This document shows, piece by piece, positions 44,564 through 53,122 of a DNA stretch of 64,000 nucleotides. Source of the DNA: Clostridium drakei. GTDB lineage: Bacteria > Bacillota > Clostridia > Clostridiales > Clostridiaceae. Positions within the stretch are counted from its first letter, which is position 1. The number at the start of each line of letters is the position of its first letter. The stretch is taken from assembly GCF_000633595.2 (NCBI RefSeq), contig NZ_JIBU02000004.1:153135-217134 (forward strand), read 5' to 3'. A program made the position numbers and the translations under genes. Under the pieces are notes generated by a model. The model saw only the letters and a list, made by a program, of their open reading frames with translations, had not been told where the DNA came from and made no database searches.

Positions 44564-44607
44564 AAAAATACACCAGTGGTGACTTTTAACACCAATGATG
44601 TATTTTT
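44564..44607 (-). terminator. Terminator after cvfB
   Basis: Arms AAAAATACACCAGTGGTG and CACCAATGATGTATTTTT pair over 18 positions with one GU pair and one mismatch. On the minus strand T-rich sequence follows (TTGTTATTTTTCG). It lies 32 bases past the stop codon. Confidence 0.75.
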
Positions 44608-44639
44608 GAATCAATGATACTTATTAAGTTATCCAAACA

Positions 44640-45509
44640 TTACTTCAGTCTTGTTCCATTCTCATCTTGTTCTACAATTCCCTGCTTCATAAGTCCTCCT
44701 AAAGCATTTTTAAAATAATTCTTGCTCTCATGAAATACTTTTCTTATATCTTCTGGAGAACTTTTATCATTAAAAGGCATACTTCCATTGTTTTTCTTAA
44801 GATATTGAATTATACTTTCCTGGAGCTCAGTTCTTTCATCCTCAGCTCTTTTTCTTGGTGTAAGACCTATTTTCCCATCCTCATATATTTTTTTAACTCT
44901 AAGTTTTAACTCATATCCTTCTTTTAAATCTATAAAATATTCATTTTTAAGTATTACCCCTCTATATTTTTTATCTACAGCTATCATAACACTTCTATTA
45001 GTTTGAAAACCATAGATAATCCCTGTAACCTCGTCCCCTACTCTATATTTACAATTTAAAATCTCATCTGTTTCTTCTACATTTAAATTTTCTAGGTATC
45101 TATCTATATCTGTAGTAGCCGCAATTCTATTTGTTTTGTCTAAATATATATAAAACAAGTAATAGCTACCTATTTCCAAGCTATAAACTTGTTCTTTCAT
45201 TGGAACAAAAATATCTCTTTCCATTCCAAAATCTATGAAACTCCCTATTTTGGTTTTAGACACTACTTTAAGGTATGCAATTTCTCCAACTTTAGCTATA
45301 GGCTCTTTTAAAGTAGCTATAATTCTATCTTTGGAATCCCTGTATATAAAAGCATTAACTTCATCACCTATGGAAATTTCTTTTTCTAACGCACTTTTAT
45401 TAGGCAAAAGTATATCATCACTAGTATTTCCTGTACCCGCATCTAAATAATAACCAAAATCCGCTTTTCTAATAACCTTTAATGCATTAAACTCTCCTAT
45501 GTTTATCAC
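44640..45509 (-). CDS. cvfB: S1-domain RNA-binding protein, CvfB family
   Basis: 289 residues: three S1-like beta-barrel domains (about 1-65, 70-140 and 150-215) and a C-terminal winged-helix domain (about 225-289). Characteristic segments: FGYYLDAG near the start, IGSFIDFGMERDIFVP and GLTPRKR. In Staphylococcus, CvfB influences virulence gene expression; it binds RNA. GTG start after GGGAG. Monocistronic with its own terminator. Confidence 0.87.
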   Translation of the reverse strand: MINIGEFNALKVIRKADFGYYLDAGTGNTSDDILLPNKSALEKEISIGDEVNAFIYRDSKDRIIATLKEPIAKVGEIAYLKVVSKTKIGSFIDFGMERDIFVPMKEQVYSLEIGSYYLFYIYLDKTNRIAATTDIDRYLENLNVEETDEILNCKYRVGDEVTGIIYGFQTNRSVMIAVDKKYRGVILKNEYFIDLKEGYELKLRVKKIYEDGKIGLTPRKRAEDERTELQESIIQYLKKNNGSMPFNDKSSPEDIRKVFHESKNYFKNALGGLMKQGIVEQDENGTRLK

Positions 45510-45600
45510 TTAACTTCAACTCCCTATATAAATAGATATAATAACTTAATCTAATCTATTATATCCTATTAGTTAAATAGTTACTATCATTTAATTAACA

Positions 45601-46500
45601 TTATATAGAATTTTTTCTGAGCACCTTATCTTGTATTTTCCTTCCAATTTCAATTAACTTATCTTTAACTAATATCTTTTCTCTCCATCTTTTAGGTATG
45701 TCATCAATTCCATAATAAACTCCTGCTAATCCTCCTGCTATTGCCCCAATAGTATCTGGATCTCCATAAATATTTGCCGCCTCGCAAATAGCATCTTCTG
45801 AATTACTATTATTTATAAAACACCACAAAGCACATTGTAATGTGTCAATCACATATCCAGAAGGATTCAATTCTATTTTTTTAGTAGACATTATATCTTC
45901 ATAATCTTGATATTTTAAAGTTTCTTCTTCTATAACCTTTAGCTTTTCCTCACCATTTAAATATCTATAAATTATTGTATTATACAATTCACAGGCTTCA
46001 GCTGCTTTTTCATCATAATGAGTAAGCATAGACTGTTCTCTGCTTATTTTTATTATTTTTTTCAAATCATCATAATAAAGAGCTACAGGAATACACCTCA
46101 TTAAAGTTCCATTCCCTGCTGAATGTTGATTTAGATGTTTATGTGCATAAGAAGCTGCCTTTTTCCAACTATTGTATTTTTTATATCCTTCCATTGCAAG
46201 TTTTACAGTGTTTCCAACATCCTTAGGATCAGTATCATACCAACTAATAAAGTTTTTTCCTATACATTTTATCGGATCTTTAGGATTTTCTAATATGCCT
46301 TCAGCTACTGCAATAGTCATCATAGTATCATCTGTAACCTCTCCAGGCTTTAAGTTCCAAACACCCCCACCAATTATTTCTTTCAAATATCCATATTCTT
46401 CTTTACCTTCCTTTTTAGAAAGAAACTCTAATGTTCCACCTAGTGCGTCTCCACAAGCTATTCCAAATAATCCTCCAAATATTCTGTCTTCTTTTTTCAT
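45601..46500 (-). CDS. ADP-ribosylglycohydrolase family protein
   Basis: 299 residues. Motifs: GIACGDALGGTLEF, GEVTDDTMMTIAVAEG (dinuclear Mg ligands), and GDPDTIGAIAGGLAGVYYG (second metal-binding group). The family (DraG/ARH) removes ADP-ribose from proteins or small molecules. ATG after GGGGGGA. No ADP-ribosyltransferase gene such as DraT is in the window, so the substrate is unknown; it could cleave small ADP-ribosyl compounds. Nearby nadE is on the same strand but not cotranscribed. Confidence 0.9.
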   Translation of the reverse strand: MKKEDRIFGGLFGIACGDALGGTLEFLSKKEGKEEYGYLKEIIGGGVWNLKPGEVTDDTMMTIAVAEGILENPKDPIKCIGKNFISWYDTDPKDVGNTVKLAMEGYKKYNSWKKAASYAHKHLNQHSAGNGTLMRCIPVALYYDDLKKIIKISREQSMLTHYDEKAAEACELYNTIIYRYLNGEEKLKVIEEETLKYQDYEDIMSTKKIELNPSGYVIDTLQCALWCFINNSNSEDAICEAANIYGDPDTIGAIAGGLAGVYYGIDDIPKRWREKILVKDKLIEIGRKIQDKVLRKNSI

Positions 46501-46651
46501 ATATATCCCCCCTTTTGATTCTTGAAATATATAAAAACAAACATTATTATTTATCTATTCTTTAAATTTTATTATAATTCTTCTAGTTTATTCTTTGCAA
46601 GGATTTATTTTACATAGGATTATCTACTTTAATATAATTGCTAAAATAAAA

Positions 46652-46677
46652 AGAGTATGAGATAAAAACCATACTCT
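46652..46677 (-). terminator. Terminator after the carbonic-anhydrase-like gene
   Basis: Stem AGAGTATG / CATACTCT with a 10-base loop, ending one base before the stop codon of the gene; the minus strand continues TTTTTATTTTAG. Confidence 0.75.
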
Positions 46678-46678
46678 A

Positions 46679-47179
46679 TTACTTATGATCATTAGCTTCT
46701 TCAATATACTCAAAAGCTGAATTTCTAATTTTTTCTTTTTCATCTTCTGTAAGTTCACGTATAACTCTTGCAGGTGATCCCATACATAAAACTCCTGAAG
46801 GTATCTTTTTTCCTTCAGTTACTAAACTTCCTGCACCTATAATAATCTCATCTCCTATTTCTGCATCATTCAAAATAATTGATCCCATACCAATCAAACA
46901 ATTATTCCCAATTTTACATCCATGTATAACGGCATTATGTCCAACAGTTACATATTCACCTATTTCCACAGAACTATTATTTCCTATATGTACAATACAA
47001 TTATCTTGAATATTACTGCCTTTTCCTATATTTATAGAATTACAATCCCCTCTAAGTACAGTACCATACCAAATGCTAACATCTTGTGCCAGAGTAACTC
47101 TTCCTATAACATCTGCGCTATGTGCTATAAAAACACTTCTATCTATTACAGGTTTTATATCTTTATAATTAATTATCAC
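46679..47179 (-). CDS. Gamma-carbonic-anhydrase-like hexapeptide protein (YrdA/PaaY type)
   Basis: 166 residues: left-handed beta-helix hexapeptide repeats over most of the length, then a C-terminal helix (EKEKIRNSAFEYIEEANDH). Metal-binding His residues are in NCIVHIG and VGHNAVIHGC, as in gamma-carbonic anhydrases. Activity is often weak or unknown in the YrdA/PaaY branch. GTG start after AGAGGTG. It may help handle CO2/bicarbonate, but nothing in the neighbourhood proves it. Confidence 0.85.
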   Translation of the reverse strand: MIINYKDIKPVIDRSVFIAHSADVIGRVTLAQDVSIWYGTVLRGDCNSINIGKGSNIQDNCIVHIGNNSSVEIGEYVTVGHNAVIHGCKIGNNCLIGMGSIILNDAEIGDEIIIGAGSLVTEGKKIPSGVLCMGSPARVIRELTEDEKEKIRNSAFEYIEEANDHK

Positions 47180-47338
47180 TTTAACACCTCTTTGGAAAAA
47201 TTTTTTATAATATTATAGCAAATTAAAATTGTATTGTCTAAATTCACTTTTATCTATTAGACTACGTTTTAGAAAACCACGTTTAAAAATTAGGCCCTTT
47301 CCTTGTAAATAACCAATGTTTATTAACAATATGTATTG

Positions 47339-47367
47339 TTGAATTTAGCATAAATATACTTTATAAT
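47339..47367 (+). promoter_or_regulatory. Sigma-A type promoter of nrdJ
   Basis: -35 TTGAAT (47339-47344), 17-base spacer and -10 TATAAT (47362-47367). Predicted start near 47374, inside the first NrdR box. Confidence 0.7.
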
Positions 47368-47371
47368 AAAT

Positions 47372-47387
47372 ATACTACATATAGTAT
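47372..47387. promoter_or_regulatory. NrdR box 1
   Basis: ATACTACATATAGTAT, a near-palindrome of the NrdR-box type. It overlaps the predicted nrdJ start site. Confidence 0.72.
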
Positions 47388-47402
47388 TACATTACAACAT
47401 CC

Positions 47403-47418
47403 ATACTATATATAGTAT
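47403..47418. promoter_or_regulatory. NrdR box 2
   Basis: ATACTATATATAGTAT, a perfect 16-bp palindrome, exactly 31 bp from box 1 (three helical turns), the spacing usual for paired NrdR boxes. It lies in the nrdJ leader, 30 bases before the start codon. Confidence 0.75.
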
Positions 47419-47447
47419 GGATTTATAATATGAGGAGGAAATTTATT

Positions 47448-50400
47448 TTGAAATCCCTGACTGATTTATTCAAAAGATATTATACAAAGGAATTAGAAAA
47501 CACTTCTGATAAGACAGTCTATGACTTATTTACATGGAAGAAAACAGATGTTTTTCTAAAGGACCATAAAAGCGGTAAAGTACTAGTTGACATGAAGGAT
47601 CTGGAATTTCCTGAGCAATATTCACAAACAGCTTGTGATATTATAGCCTCTAAATATTTTAGAAAAGCAGGTGTTCCTAATGAAAATGGCTATGAAAGCA
47701 GTATGAAATCCATAGCTCATAGGATGGTTAATTTTTGGTGCGAGGCTTTAAAAGATGAAGGTATTATAAAAACTGAAAAAGAAGCTTCTATATTTTATGA
47801 CGAAAGCGTATATGCCTTATTAAATCAAATGTATGCACCTAATTCACCACAATGGTTTAATACAGGTCTTGCTCAATCATATAATATAAAAGGGAGTAAA
47901 CAAGGTCTTCATTATTTTGATGAAAATATAGGAAAAGTAGTTGATTCCTCTGATAACTATACTAGAACTCAAGCTTCAGCTTGCTTCATATTATCTATAG
48001 AGGATAAACTTTTAGGTCCTCATTCCATATCAGAACAATATGTTACAGAAACAAAGCTTTTTAAGGGAGGATCTGGAACAGGTACTAATTTTTCTTCTAT
48101 AAGAGCCAAAAATGAAAAACTTTCTGGAGGTGGCTTTTCATCTGGTTTAATGAGCTTCTTAAAAGGTCTAGATAGAAATGCTGGTGCCATAAAATCTGGT
48201 GGTACCACAAGAAGAGCTGCCAAAATGGTATGTTTAGACGTTGACCATCCTGAAATTATGGACTTCATAAACTGGAAAGCTAAAGAAGAGAATAAAGTAA
48301 GAGCTCTTGGTAAAATGGGTTATGATATGGACATTGATGGTGAAGCTTATGAAACAGTATCCGGACAAAACAGCAACAACTCTGTTAGATTTTCAGATTA
48401 TTTTATGAATAAAGTTGACAATCTAAACAATAACCCTGATGAAACCATAGATCTTAAAGGTAGAGTTGATTCAAAACTAGATAAAACTATTGGTGTATCT
48501 GATATTTGGGAAGCTTTCAATTCTTCTTCTTGGCAATGTGCAGATCCTGCTCCTCAATTTAATGATACCTTTAATGCTTGGCATACGTGTCCAGCTGGAG
48601 AAGATGGTGTTTTAAATACTCCATACAATAGAATTAATTCAACTAATCCATGTGGTGAATATGCCTTTTTAGATGATTCTTCTTGTAATTTAGCTTCTAT
48701 AAATATATATAGATTTTATAATAATACTACACATAAATTTGATATAGATGGATATCTGCATGTCATAGGTATAGTTCAATTAATTCTTGAATCTTCTATA
48801 CACTGGGGTCAGTATCCAACAGAAGATATTGCAAGAAAGAGTTACCTATTTAGACCTACTGGACTTGGTATATCTAATGTAGCATCACTTTTTATGGTAA
48901 TGGGGTATGCTTATGATTCTGATGAGGCTAGAAATCTAGCATCCTCATTAATAGGAATTCTTACAGGTTATTCATACTATACATCATCTTTGATTTCTAA
49001 AGAAATTGGTGCCTTTAAGAAGTTTGAAATAAATAAACCTTATATGATGAGAGTTATTAGAAATCATGTAAGAACTGCAGGAATTAATCCTGATGATGTT
49101 ATCAAAAATAGTAATACTAAATATGGTAATGATTTTGAAGACTTAAATTATACTCCAATAAAAGTAGATCATAATATTTTAGATAAAGAAGATTTAAAAT
49201 ATATAAGTCTATGCCTTAAAGATTGTTGGAGTAAGGCCTTAAGTTATGGAGAAGAGTATGGATATAGAAATGCACAAGTTTCAGTAATAGCTCCCACTGG
49301 AACTATCTCCTTTGCTATGGACTGTGGTGCTACATCAATCGAACCATTTTTTAGTCATATAGTATATAAAAAACTTTCAGGTGGTGGGTTTTTGACCATA
49401 ATAAATCCTGTTATAACTGTAACTTTAAAAAATCTTGGATATTCAAATGATGAAGTAGAAGATATTTTAGACTATGTACTTGAAAAAGAAACCGTAACAG
49501 AAAATGGATTTACATACGAAAAAGTTTTAGATGGTAAGATTGAAGGTGCACCACATTTAAAAGAAGAACATTTACCTATTTTCGATACTTCTAATAGATG
49601 TGGAAGCGGAGAAAGATATATATCTCCTATGGGACACGTACTTATGGTAGCTTCCATAACTCCACTTATATCTGGAGCAGTATCAAAAACTGTAAATTTA
49701 CCTAAAACTGCTAGCATAGATGATTTTAAAAATATAGTATTATCTTCTTGGAAACTAGGGGTAAAGGGTGTGGCACTTTATAGGGATTCTTCTAAAGCTG
49801 CTCAACCTTTAAACACCACGCTTACTGATAATGTGGATTTAAAGCTTGAAGATTTAACTTACAAGCAGCTCCTTCAAAAAGCTAGAAATTCACAAAAAGG
49901 AATAAGGATCTCAAGACGAGATAAACCTATAGGCATAAGATGTGGCACTACTCACCCTGCTCAAATTGATGACGTTAAAATATATACTACTGTTAATAGA
50001 CGTGAAAATGGTGAAATATCAGAAATATATATAACTACAGATAGAGAAGGTACCATAATAACAGGACTTTTAAATTCATTGTCTAAGGCTGTTTCTGTGA
50101 TGCTTCAATATCATGTACCACCTCAAGACATTGCAAGAATGTTAAGAGGTCAAAAATATGAGCCTTATGGTTTTGTACAAAAACATCCTTATATAAAGCA
50201 TGTATCTTCAATATCTGATTTAATAAGTAAAGTTATCGATATTGAACTTGGAGATTTTTCAAGATGTCAGGTTAAGCCCGAAAATTATGATAAAAATACT
50301 TTAAATGTAAATACAGAAACTGCTGTATCTTCATCCAATATTCCAGAAAATAAACTTAAAATAAAAAAAATCGATGGCGAAAGGCTCTATAATGTTACTT

Positions 50401-50486
50401 GTCCAAATTGTTCTGGTACCAGAATGGTAAGGAATGGTACTTGTATGGTTTGCCTAGATTGTGGCTCTACTACTGGCTGCAGCTAA
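47448..50486 (+). CDS. nrdJ: Adenosylcobalamin-dependent (class II) ribonucleotide reductase
   Basis: 1012 residues from a TTG at 47448, seven bases after AGGAGG; an ATG at 47430 would place the ribosome site inside the gene. It reduces ribonucleotides to deoxyribonucleotides using B12 to generate a thiyl radical. Motifs: QASACFILSIED, KGGSGTGTNFSSIR, TNPCGEYAFLDDSSCNLASIN with active-site cysteines, and APTGTISFAMDCGATSIEP. The C-terminal domain ends in a probable zinc ribbon with CPNCSGTRM and CLDCGS and a closing Cys-Ser. Single gene with paired NrdR boxes, so it is likely repressed when dATP is high. Oxygen-independent, fitting an anaerobe. Confidence 0.95.
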   Translation: MKSLTDLFKRYYTKELENTSDKTVYDLFTWKKTDVFLKDHKSGKVLVDMKDLEFPEQYSQTACDIIASKYFRKAGVPNENGYESSMKSIAHRMVNFWCEALKDEGIIKTEKEASIFYDESVYALLNQMYAPNSPQWFNTGLAQSYNIKGSKQGLHYFDENIGKVVDSSDNYTRTQASACFILSIEDKLLGPHSISEQYVTETKLFKGGSGTGTNFSSIRAKNEKLSGGGFSSGLMSFLKGLDRNAGAIKSGGTTRRAAKMVCLDVDHPEIMDFINWKAKEENKVRALGKMGYDMDIDGEAYETVSGQNSNNSVRFSDYFMNKVDNLNNNPDETIDLKGRVDSKLDKTIGVSDIWEAFNSSSWQCADPAPQFNDTFNAWHTCPAGEDGVLNTPYNRINSTNPCGEYAFLDDSSCNLASINIYRFYNNTTHKFDIDGYLHVIGIVQLILESSIHWGQYPTEDIARKSYLFRPTGLGISNVASLFMVMGYAYDSDEARNLASSLIGILTGYSYYTSSLISKEIGAFKKFEINKPYMMRVIRNHVRTAGINPDDVIKNSNTKYGNDFEDLNYTPIKVDHNILDKEDLKYISLCLKDCWSKALSYGEEYGYRNAQVSVIAPTGTISFAMDCGATSIEPFFSHIVYKKLSGGGFLTIINPVITVTLKNLGYSNDEVEDILDYVLEKETVTENGFTYEKVLDGKIEGAPHLKEEHLPIFDTSNRCGSGERYISPMGHVLMVASITPLISGAVSKTVNLPKTASIDDFKNIVLSSWKLGVKGVALYRDSSKAAQPLNTTLTDNVDLKLEDLTYKQLLQKARNSQKGIRISRRDKPIGIRCGTTHPAQIDDVKIYTTVNRRENGEISEIYITTDREGTIITGLLNSLSKAVSVMLQYHVPPQDIARMLRGQKYEPYGFVQKHPYIKHVSSISDLISKVIDIELGDFSRCQVKPENYDKNTLNVNTETAVSSSNIPENKLKIKKIDGERLYNVTCPNCSGTRMVRNGTCMVCLDCGSTTGCS

Positions 50487-50518
50487 TAAATAAAGTATTT
50501 CTATGAATATTAGAACAA

Positions 50519-50612
50519 GTACAACTTTGACCTTCACTAGTACAACTTTGATGGTTACTGAAACAACTTCGACCTTTCCTGGTACAACTTTGAGGGTTAC
50601 CAGGAAGTGAAT
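50519..50612 (+). repeat. Four 21-bp-period repeats, probable IS21-family terminal repeat relic
   Basis: The motif GTACAACTTTGA starts at 50519, 50540, 50561 (as AACAACTTCGA, degenerate) and 50582, an exact 21-base period. The last unit lies in a hairpin TTCCTGGTA / TACCAGGAA. From memory, repeats reading (G)TACAACTTTGACCTT occur as multiple terminal transposase sites of IS21-family elements in Firmicutes. No istA or istB frame is present, so this would be a solo end. Confidence 0.55.
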
Positions 50613-50634
50613 ATTTATTCATTAACATTTAAAT

Positions 50635-50682
50635 AAAAATAAGCTTTAGATACTTTAAATGAGTACTTAAAGCTTATTTTTT
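50635..50682 (+). terminator. Terminator downstream of nrdJ
   Basis: Stem AAAAATAAGCTTTA / TAAAGCTTATTTTT with a T-run. It lies about 150 bases past the nrdJ stop; the repeat array sits between gene and terminator, as if inserted there. Confidence 0.75.
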
Positions 50683-51182
50683 CTGCTAAAATACATCTTG
50701 TTATAGATAACAATTTTAAAATTAAACGCTTATTCAAAAAAGAAAAGAAATAATATTATACTATCACTGTGGGATATAATTATTTTCCTAAACATTTAGT
50801 TCATAGTTGTAAAGTATTATAGTTTTAAGATTAACAGTTAATATTATTGATTCTAAAGAATTATAAATATACTAAACTTATAATTAAGCTTAGGGTGTTT
50901 TGTTTTATAGAAAGTGCTTCATAATATCAAAAATATTGGGCTTACGTTAGTAATATATTAGACATCATAATAATTGAAATACTTAAGTTTGATATAAAAT
51001 TGGAATTAAATATGAAATAATACTCGTATATGAAATAAATAAATTGTTTTAAAATGTTTATAAAAACTGGTATTTTATGTTAAAAAAAAACGATTAGTCG
51101 TGTAAAATTATAATATCGTATGTATTTTTATTTTATTACTAGGATTTAAAAATTACAGATGTTAACGAAATTTTAGATTTAT
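50683..51182. other. AT-rich intergenic region, no gene seen
   Basis: No frame with a ribosome site or protein-like composition was found on either strand. It probably contains the promoter of the lipoprotein gene, but several AT-rich hexamers compete and none is marked. Confidence 0.5.
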
Positions 51183-52154
51183 TTGTACAATATAAATCAT
51201 GATAACTTAAGGTTGTTTCATCAAAAAATAAAATTGTATATATTTACTATATTTGTAATTCTTTCTTTTACAGCCTGTTCATCAAACTCAAAATCAGTTG
51301 ATTCAGTTAATAATGAAAATAAAACTGAAGTTGCTAAACCAAAAGTTGATATTACAAAAAATATTACTAAATTTTTAAGTAATAACACAAATATAGGATT
51401 GTTTCGGGATAAATATAACTATTGCGATGATAAAGAATATATTTATTATGGAACTGATGGAAAAATAAAAAAATTTAATAAAACAACATCAGAAGATAGT
51501 TTAGTTACTGATAGGAAATTAGACAGCATAGAACAAATTATCTTGGATAATAATAATTTATATTTTGTTAATTGTTATAATAATAGTAAGTATCAAATTT
51601 ATCAATATGATCTTAAAAACTCTCAAGAAAAAACAATTAAAGATTTATCTAATGAACAAGTATCAGGAGTTAAAATATTTGTTAAAAATAATGAACTTTA
51701 CTATGTAAAAGATTCATCAATTTCAAAGATTGCTTTAAATTCTCAAAAAGAAGAATTAGTATATTCCGATAAATATGGAATCAATAATATAATTTTAGAT
51801 AACAATACATTTTATTATACAACAGTTGAATTTAACAGTGCTGTTAATCAACTTTGCAAATATGACTTAAGTTCTAAGACAAAAAATGTAATATATTCAT
51901 TTAAATCAGATAATATATTTGATAATATTACGTATTCCTCCAGAAGAATTGTAAAAACAAAAGATAGACTATTTTACATTGGAAACACATCCAAACTAAT
52001 GAGTATTAGTAAAGATGGTGGTGAACCACAAGAATTAATAAAAGATAATGTAGCCGATATAGTAACTATGAATGATAAAATATATTTTATAAATATGAAT
52101 GATAAGTACAGACTATATTCTGTAAGTGTTCACTGTCTTCCATTTCTTTCATAA
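51183..52154 (+). CDS. Lipoprotein with beta-propeller-like repeats, probably truncated at the C-terminus
   Basis: 323 residues from a TTG start. A lipobox is visible in FVILSFTACSS (Cys about residue 32), so it is a membrane-anchored lipoprotein after signal peptidase II cleavage. The body is a repeat series of the type YYV-xDS-I-KIxLxxQKEELVYSD, as in DUF5050/prolactin-type propellers. The frame stops abruptly in a blade (RLYSVSV followed by HCLPFLS), and downstream sequence looks like a fragment of another gene. The start is uncertain: no good ribosome site precedes the TTG, and later TTG codons at residues 11 and 18 are possible. Confidence 0.65.
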   Translation: MYNINHDNLRLFHQKIKLYIFTIFVILSFTACSSNSKSVDSVNNENKTEVAKPKVDITKNITKFLSNNTNIGLFRDKYNYCDDKEYIYYGTDGKIKKFNKTTSEDSLVTDRKLDSIEQIILDNNNLYFVNCYNNSKYQIYQYDLKNSQEKTIKDLSNEQVSGVKIFVKNNELYYVKDSSISKIALNSQKEELVYSDKYGINNIILDNNTFYYTTVEFNSAVNQLCKYDLSSKTKNVIYSFKSDNIFDNITYSSRRIVKTKDRLFYIGNTSKLMSISKDGGEPQELIKDNVADIVTMNDKIYFINMNDKYRLYSVSVHCLPFLS

Positions 52155-52221
52155 CATAATTGATTCTACGTTTTTGATAATCAATTCTTGTTTCACATTC
52201 TACATTTATAAGTTCAAAACA
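52131..52221 (-). pseudogene. Minus-strand gene fragment at the lipoprotein junction
   Basis: The minus strand of 52131-52221 is open and reads FELINVECETRIDY, then QKRRINYVMKEMEDSEH, which has protein-like composition. It then runs into the antisense of the lipoprotein gene. A DNA junction near 52130 is suggested. The origin was not recognised; a transposase or regulator fragment is possible. Confidence 0.3.
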
Positions 52222-52347
52222 TTACAACTATCAGAATTTGACAAATATATTGATCCTAACACTTATAAGAGTAATGTTGCAAAATTCCATTATGCTTCAA
52301 AATAAACTTCTAACAATTTTTATATCTAATGTTTTGTTTTTAGTGAC

Positions 52348-52381
52348 CTAGAAGTCTAAATTATATCCTTTAGTCTTCTAG
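52348..52381. terminator. Hairpin between the lipoprotein relic and the duplicated-repeat gene
   Basis: Arms CTAGAAGTCTAAA and TTTAGTCTTCTAG pair with one mismatch around a short loop. No strong T-run on either side. It may act as a weak bidirectional terminator for the two convergent genes. Confidence 0.4.
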
Positions 52382-52446
52382 TTGTAAATAATTTGAATTA
52401 TAAGTTGATGACCTTTGCACCGATGGTAATGAGCGTAGCGAATTTG

Positions 52447-53046
52447 CTATTTCCCTGGACTTGTATCTATATTAGATGAATCTTGTCCTCTACTTCCTAA
52501 TTCACTATTATATTGTGATGCTGATATCTTTCCTTTCGCATATAATTCCTTAAGTTCTGAATCTGTATATTGTGAAAGATTTGTTGTGGATTCATTACTG
52601 CTACTATCCTCATCAGTAGACTTTGATGCATTTTCAGAAGTATTAGTCTTAGAAGATTCCAATGCACTTGCACCTTTTCTACTAATTTCTACAGTATCTC
52701 CCTGGGGCGAAACATATTTAGTTGCTAGGTCTGTATTATTTGTTGATGTCACATCTTTCTGAATTTTTTCAACCTTCTTAGTATTATTAGTTTCCTGTGC
52801 ATTTGTTTTTGAATTCTTAATCTTAGAAGATTCCAATGCACTTGCACCTTCTCTGCTAATTTCTACAGTATCTCCCTGGGACGAAACATATTTAGTTGCT
52901 ATGTCGATATTATTTGCCGACTTTGCCCTTTTATCATCTTTTTCCACGCTCTCTTGGTTATCTGTTTTTTGTGCATTTGTTTGAGAATTCTTAACCCTTA
53001 GACTTTCATACGTGCTGTTATTTGTTCCTCCAATTTTAATATCCAT
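52447..53046 (-). CDS. Protein with two tandem 58-residue repeats, unknown function
   Basis: 199 residues from an ATG at 53046, nine bases after AAGGAG. Two copies of a 58-residue unit (about 18-75 and 76-133) each end with ATKYVS-QGDTVEIS followed by R-GASALESSK; the DNA copies are 174 bp each (52995-52822 and 52821-52648). The rest is Ser/Thr/Asn-rich and ends with YTDSELKELYAKGKIS and SQYNSELGSR, a short helical tail somewhat like SHOCT-type modules. The GDTVEIS-x-x-G motif is seen in other clostridial hypothetical proteins. No signal peptide. Function unknown. Confidence 0.7.
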   Translation of the reverse strand: MDIKIGGTNNSTYESLRVKNSQTNAQKTDNQESVEKDDKRAKSANNIDIATKYVSSQGDTVEISREGASALESSKIKNSKTNAQETNNTKKVEKIQKDVTSTNNTDLATKYVSPQGDTVEISRKGASALESSKTNTSENASKSTDEDSSSNESTTNLSQYTDSELKELYAKGKISASQYNSELGSRGQDSSNIDTSPGK

Positions 53047-53080
53047 TCTCATTATCTCCTTTTCTTATTATTTTTAATAT

Positions 53081-53112
53081 TACCAGCTTACCTACCACTA
53101 AGTAAGCTGGTA
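53081..53112 (-). terminator. Hairpin after the RND pump gene
   Basis: Perfect 11-bp stem TACCAGCTTAC / GTAAGCTGGTA with a 10-base loop, 10 bases after the pump stop codon. There is no good T-run on the minus strand, so termination may be incomplete or the hairpin may stabilise the transcript. Confidence 0.55.
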
Positions 53113-53122
53113 ATTAATATAT

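Noticed and set aside
47220..47430. Cobalamin riboswitch upstream of the B12-dependent reductase
   Set aside because: The leader after the predicted start is only about 75 bases and contains no B12-box-like sequence; the NrdR boxes explain the regulation better.
50519..50612. CRISPR array
   Set aside because: Only four short degenerate units at a 21-bp period, no uniform repeat and spacer lengths, and no cas genes nearby.
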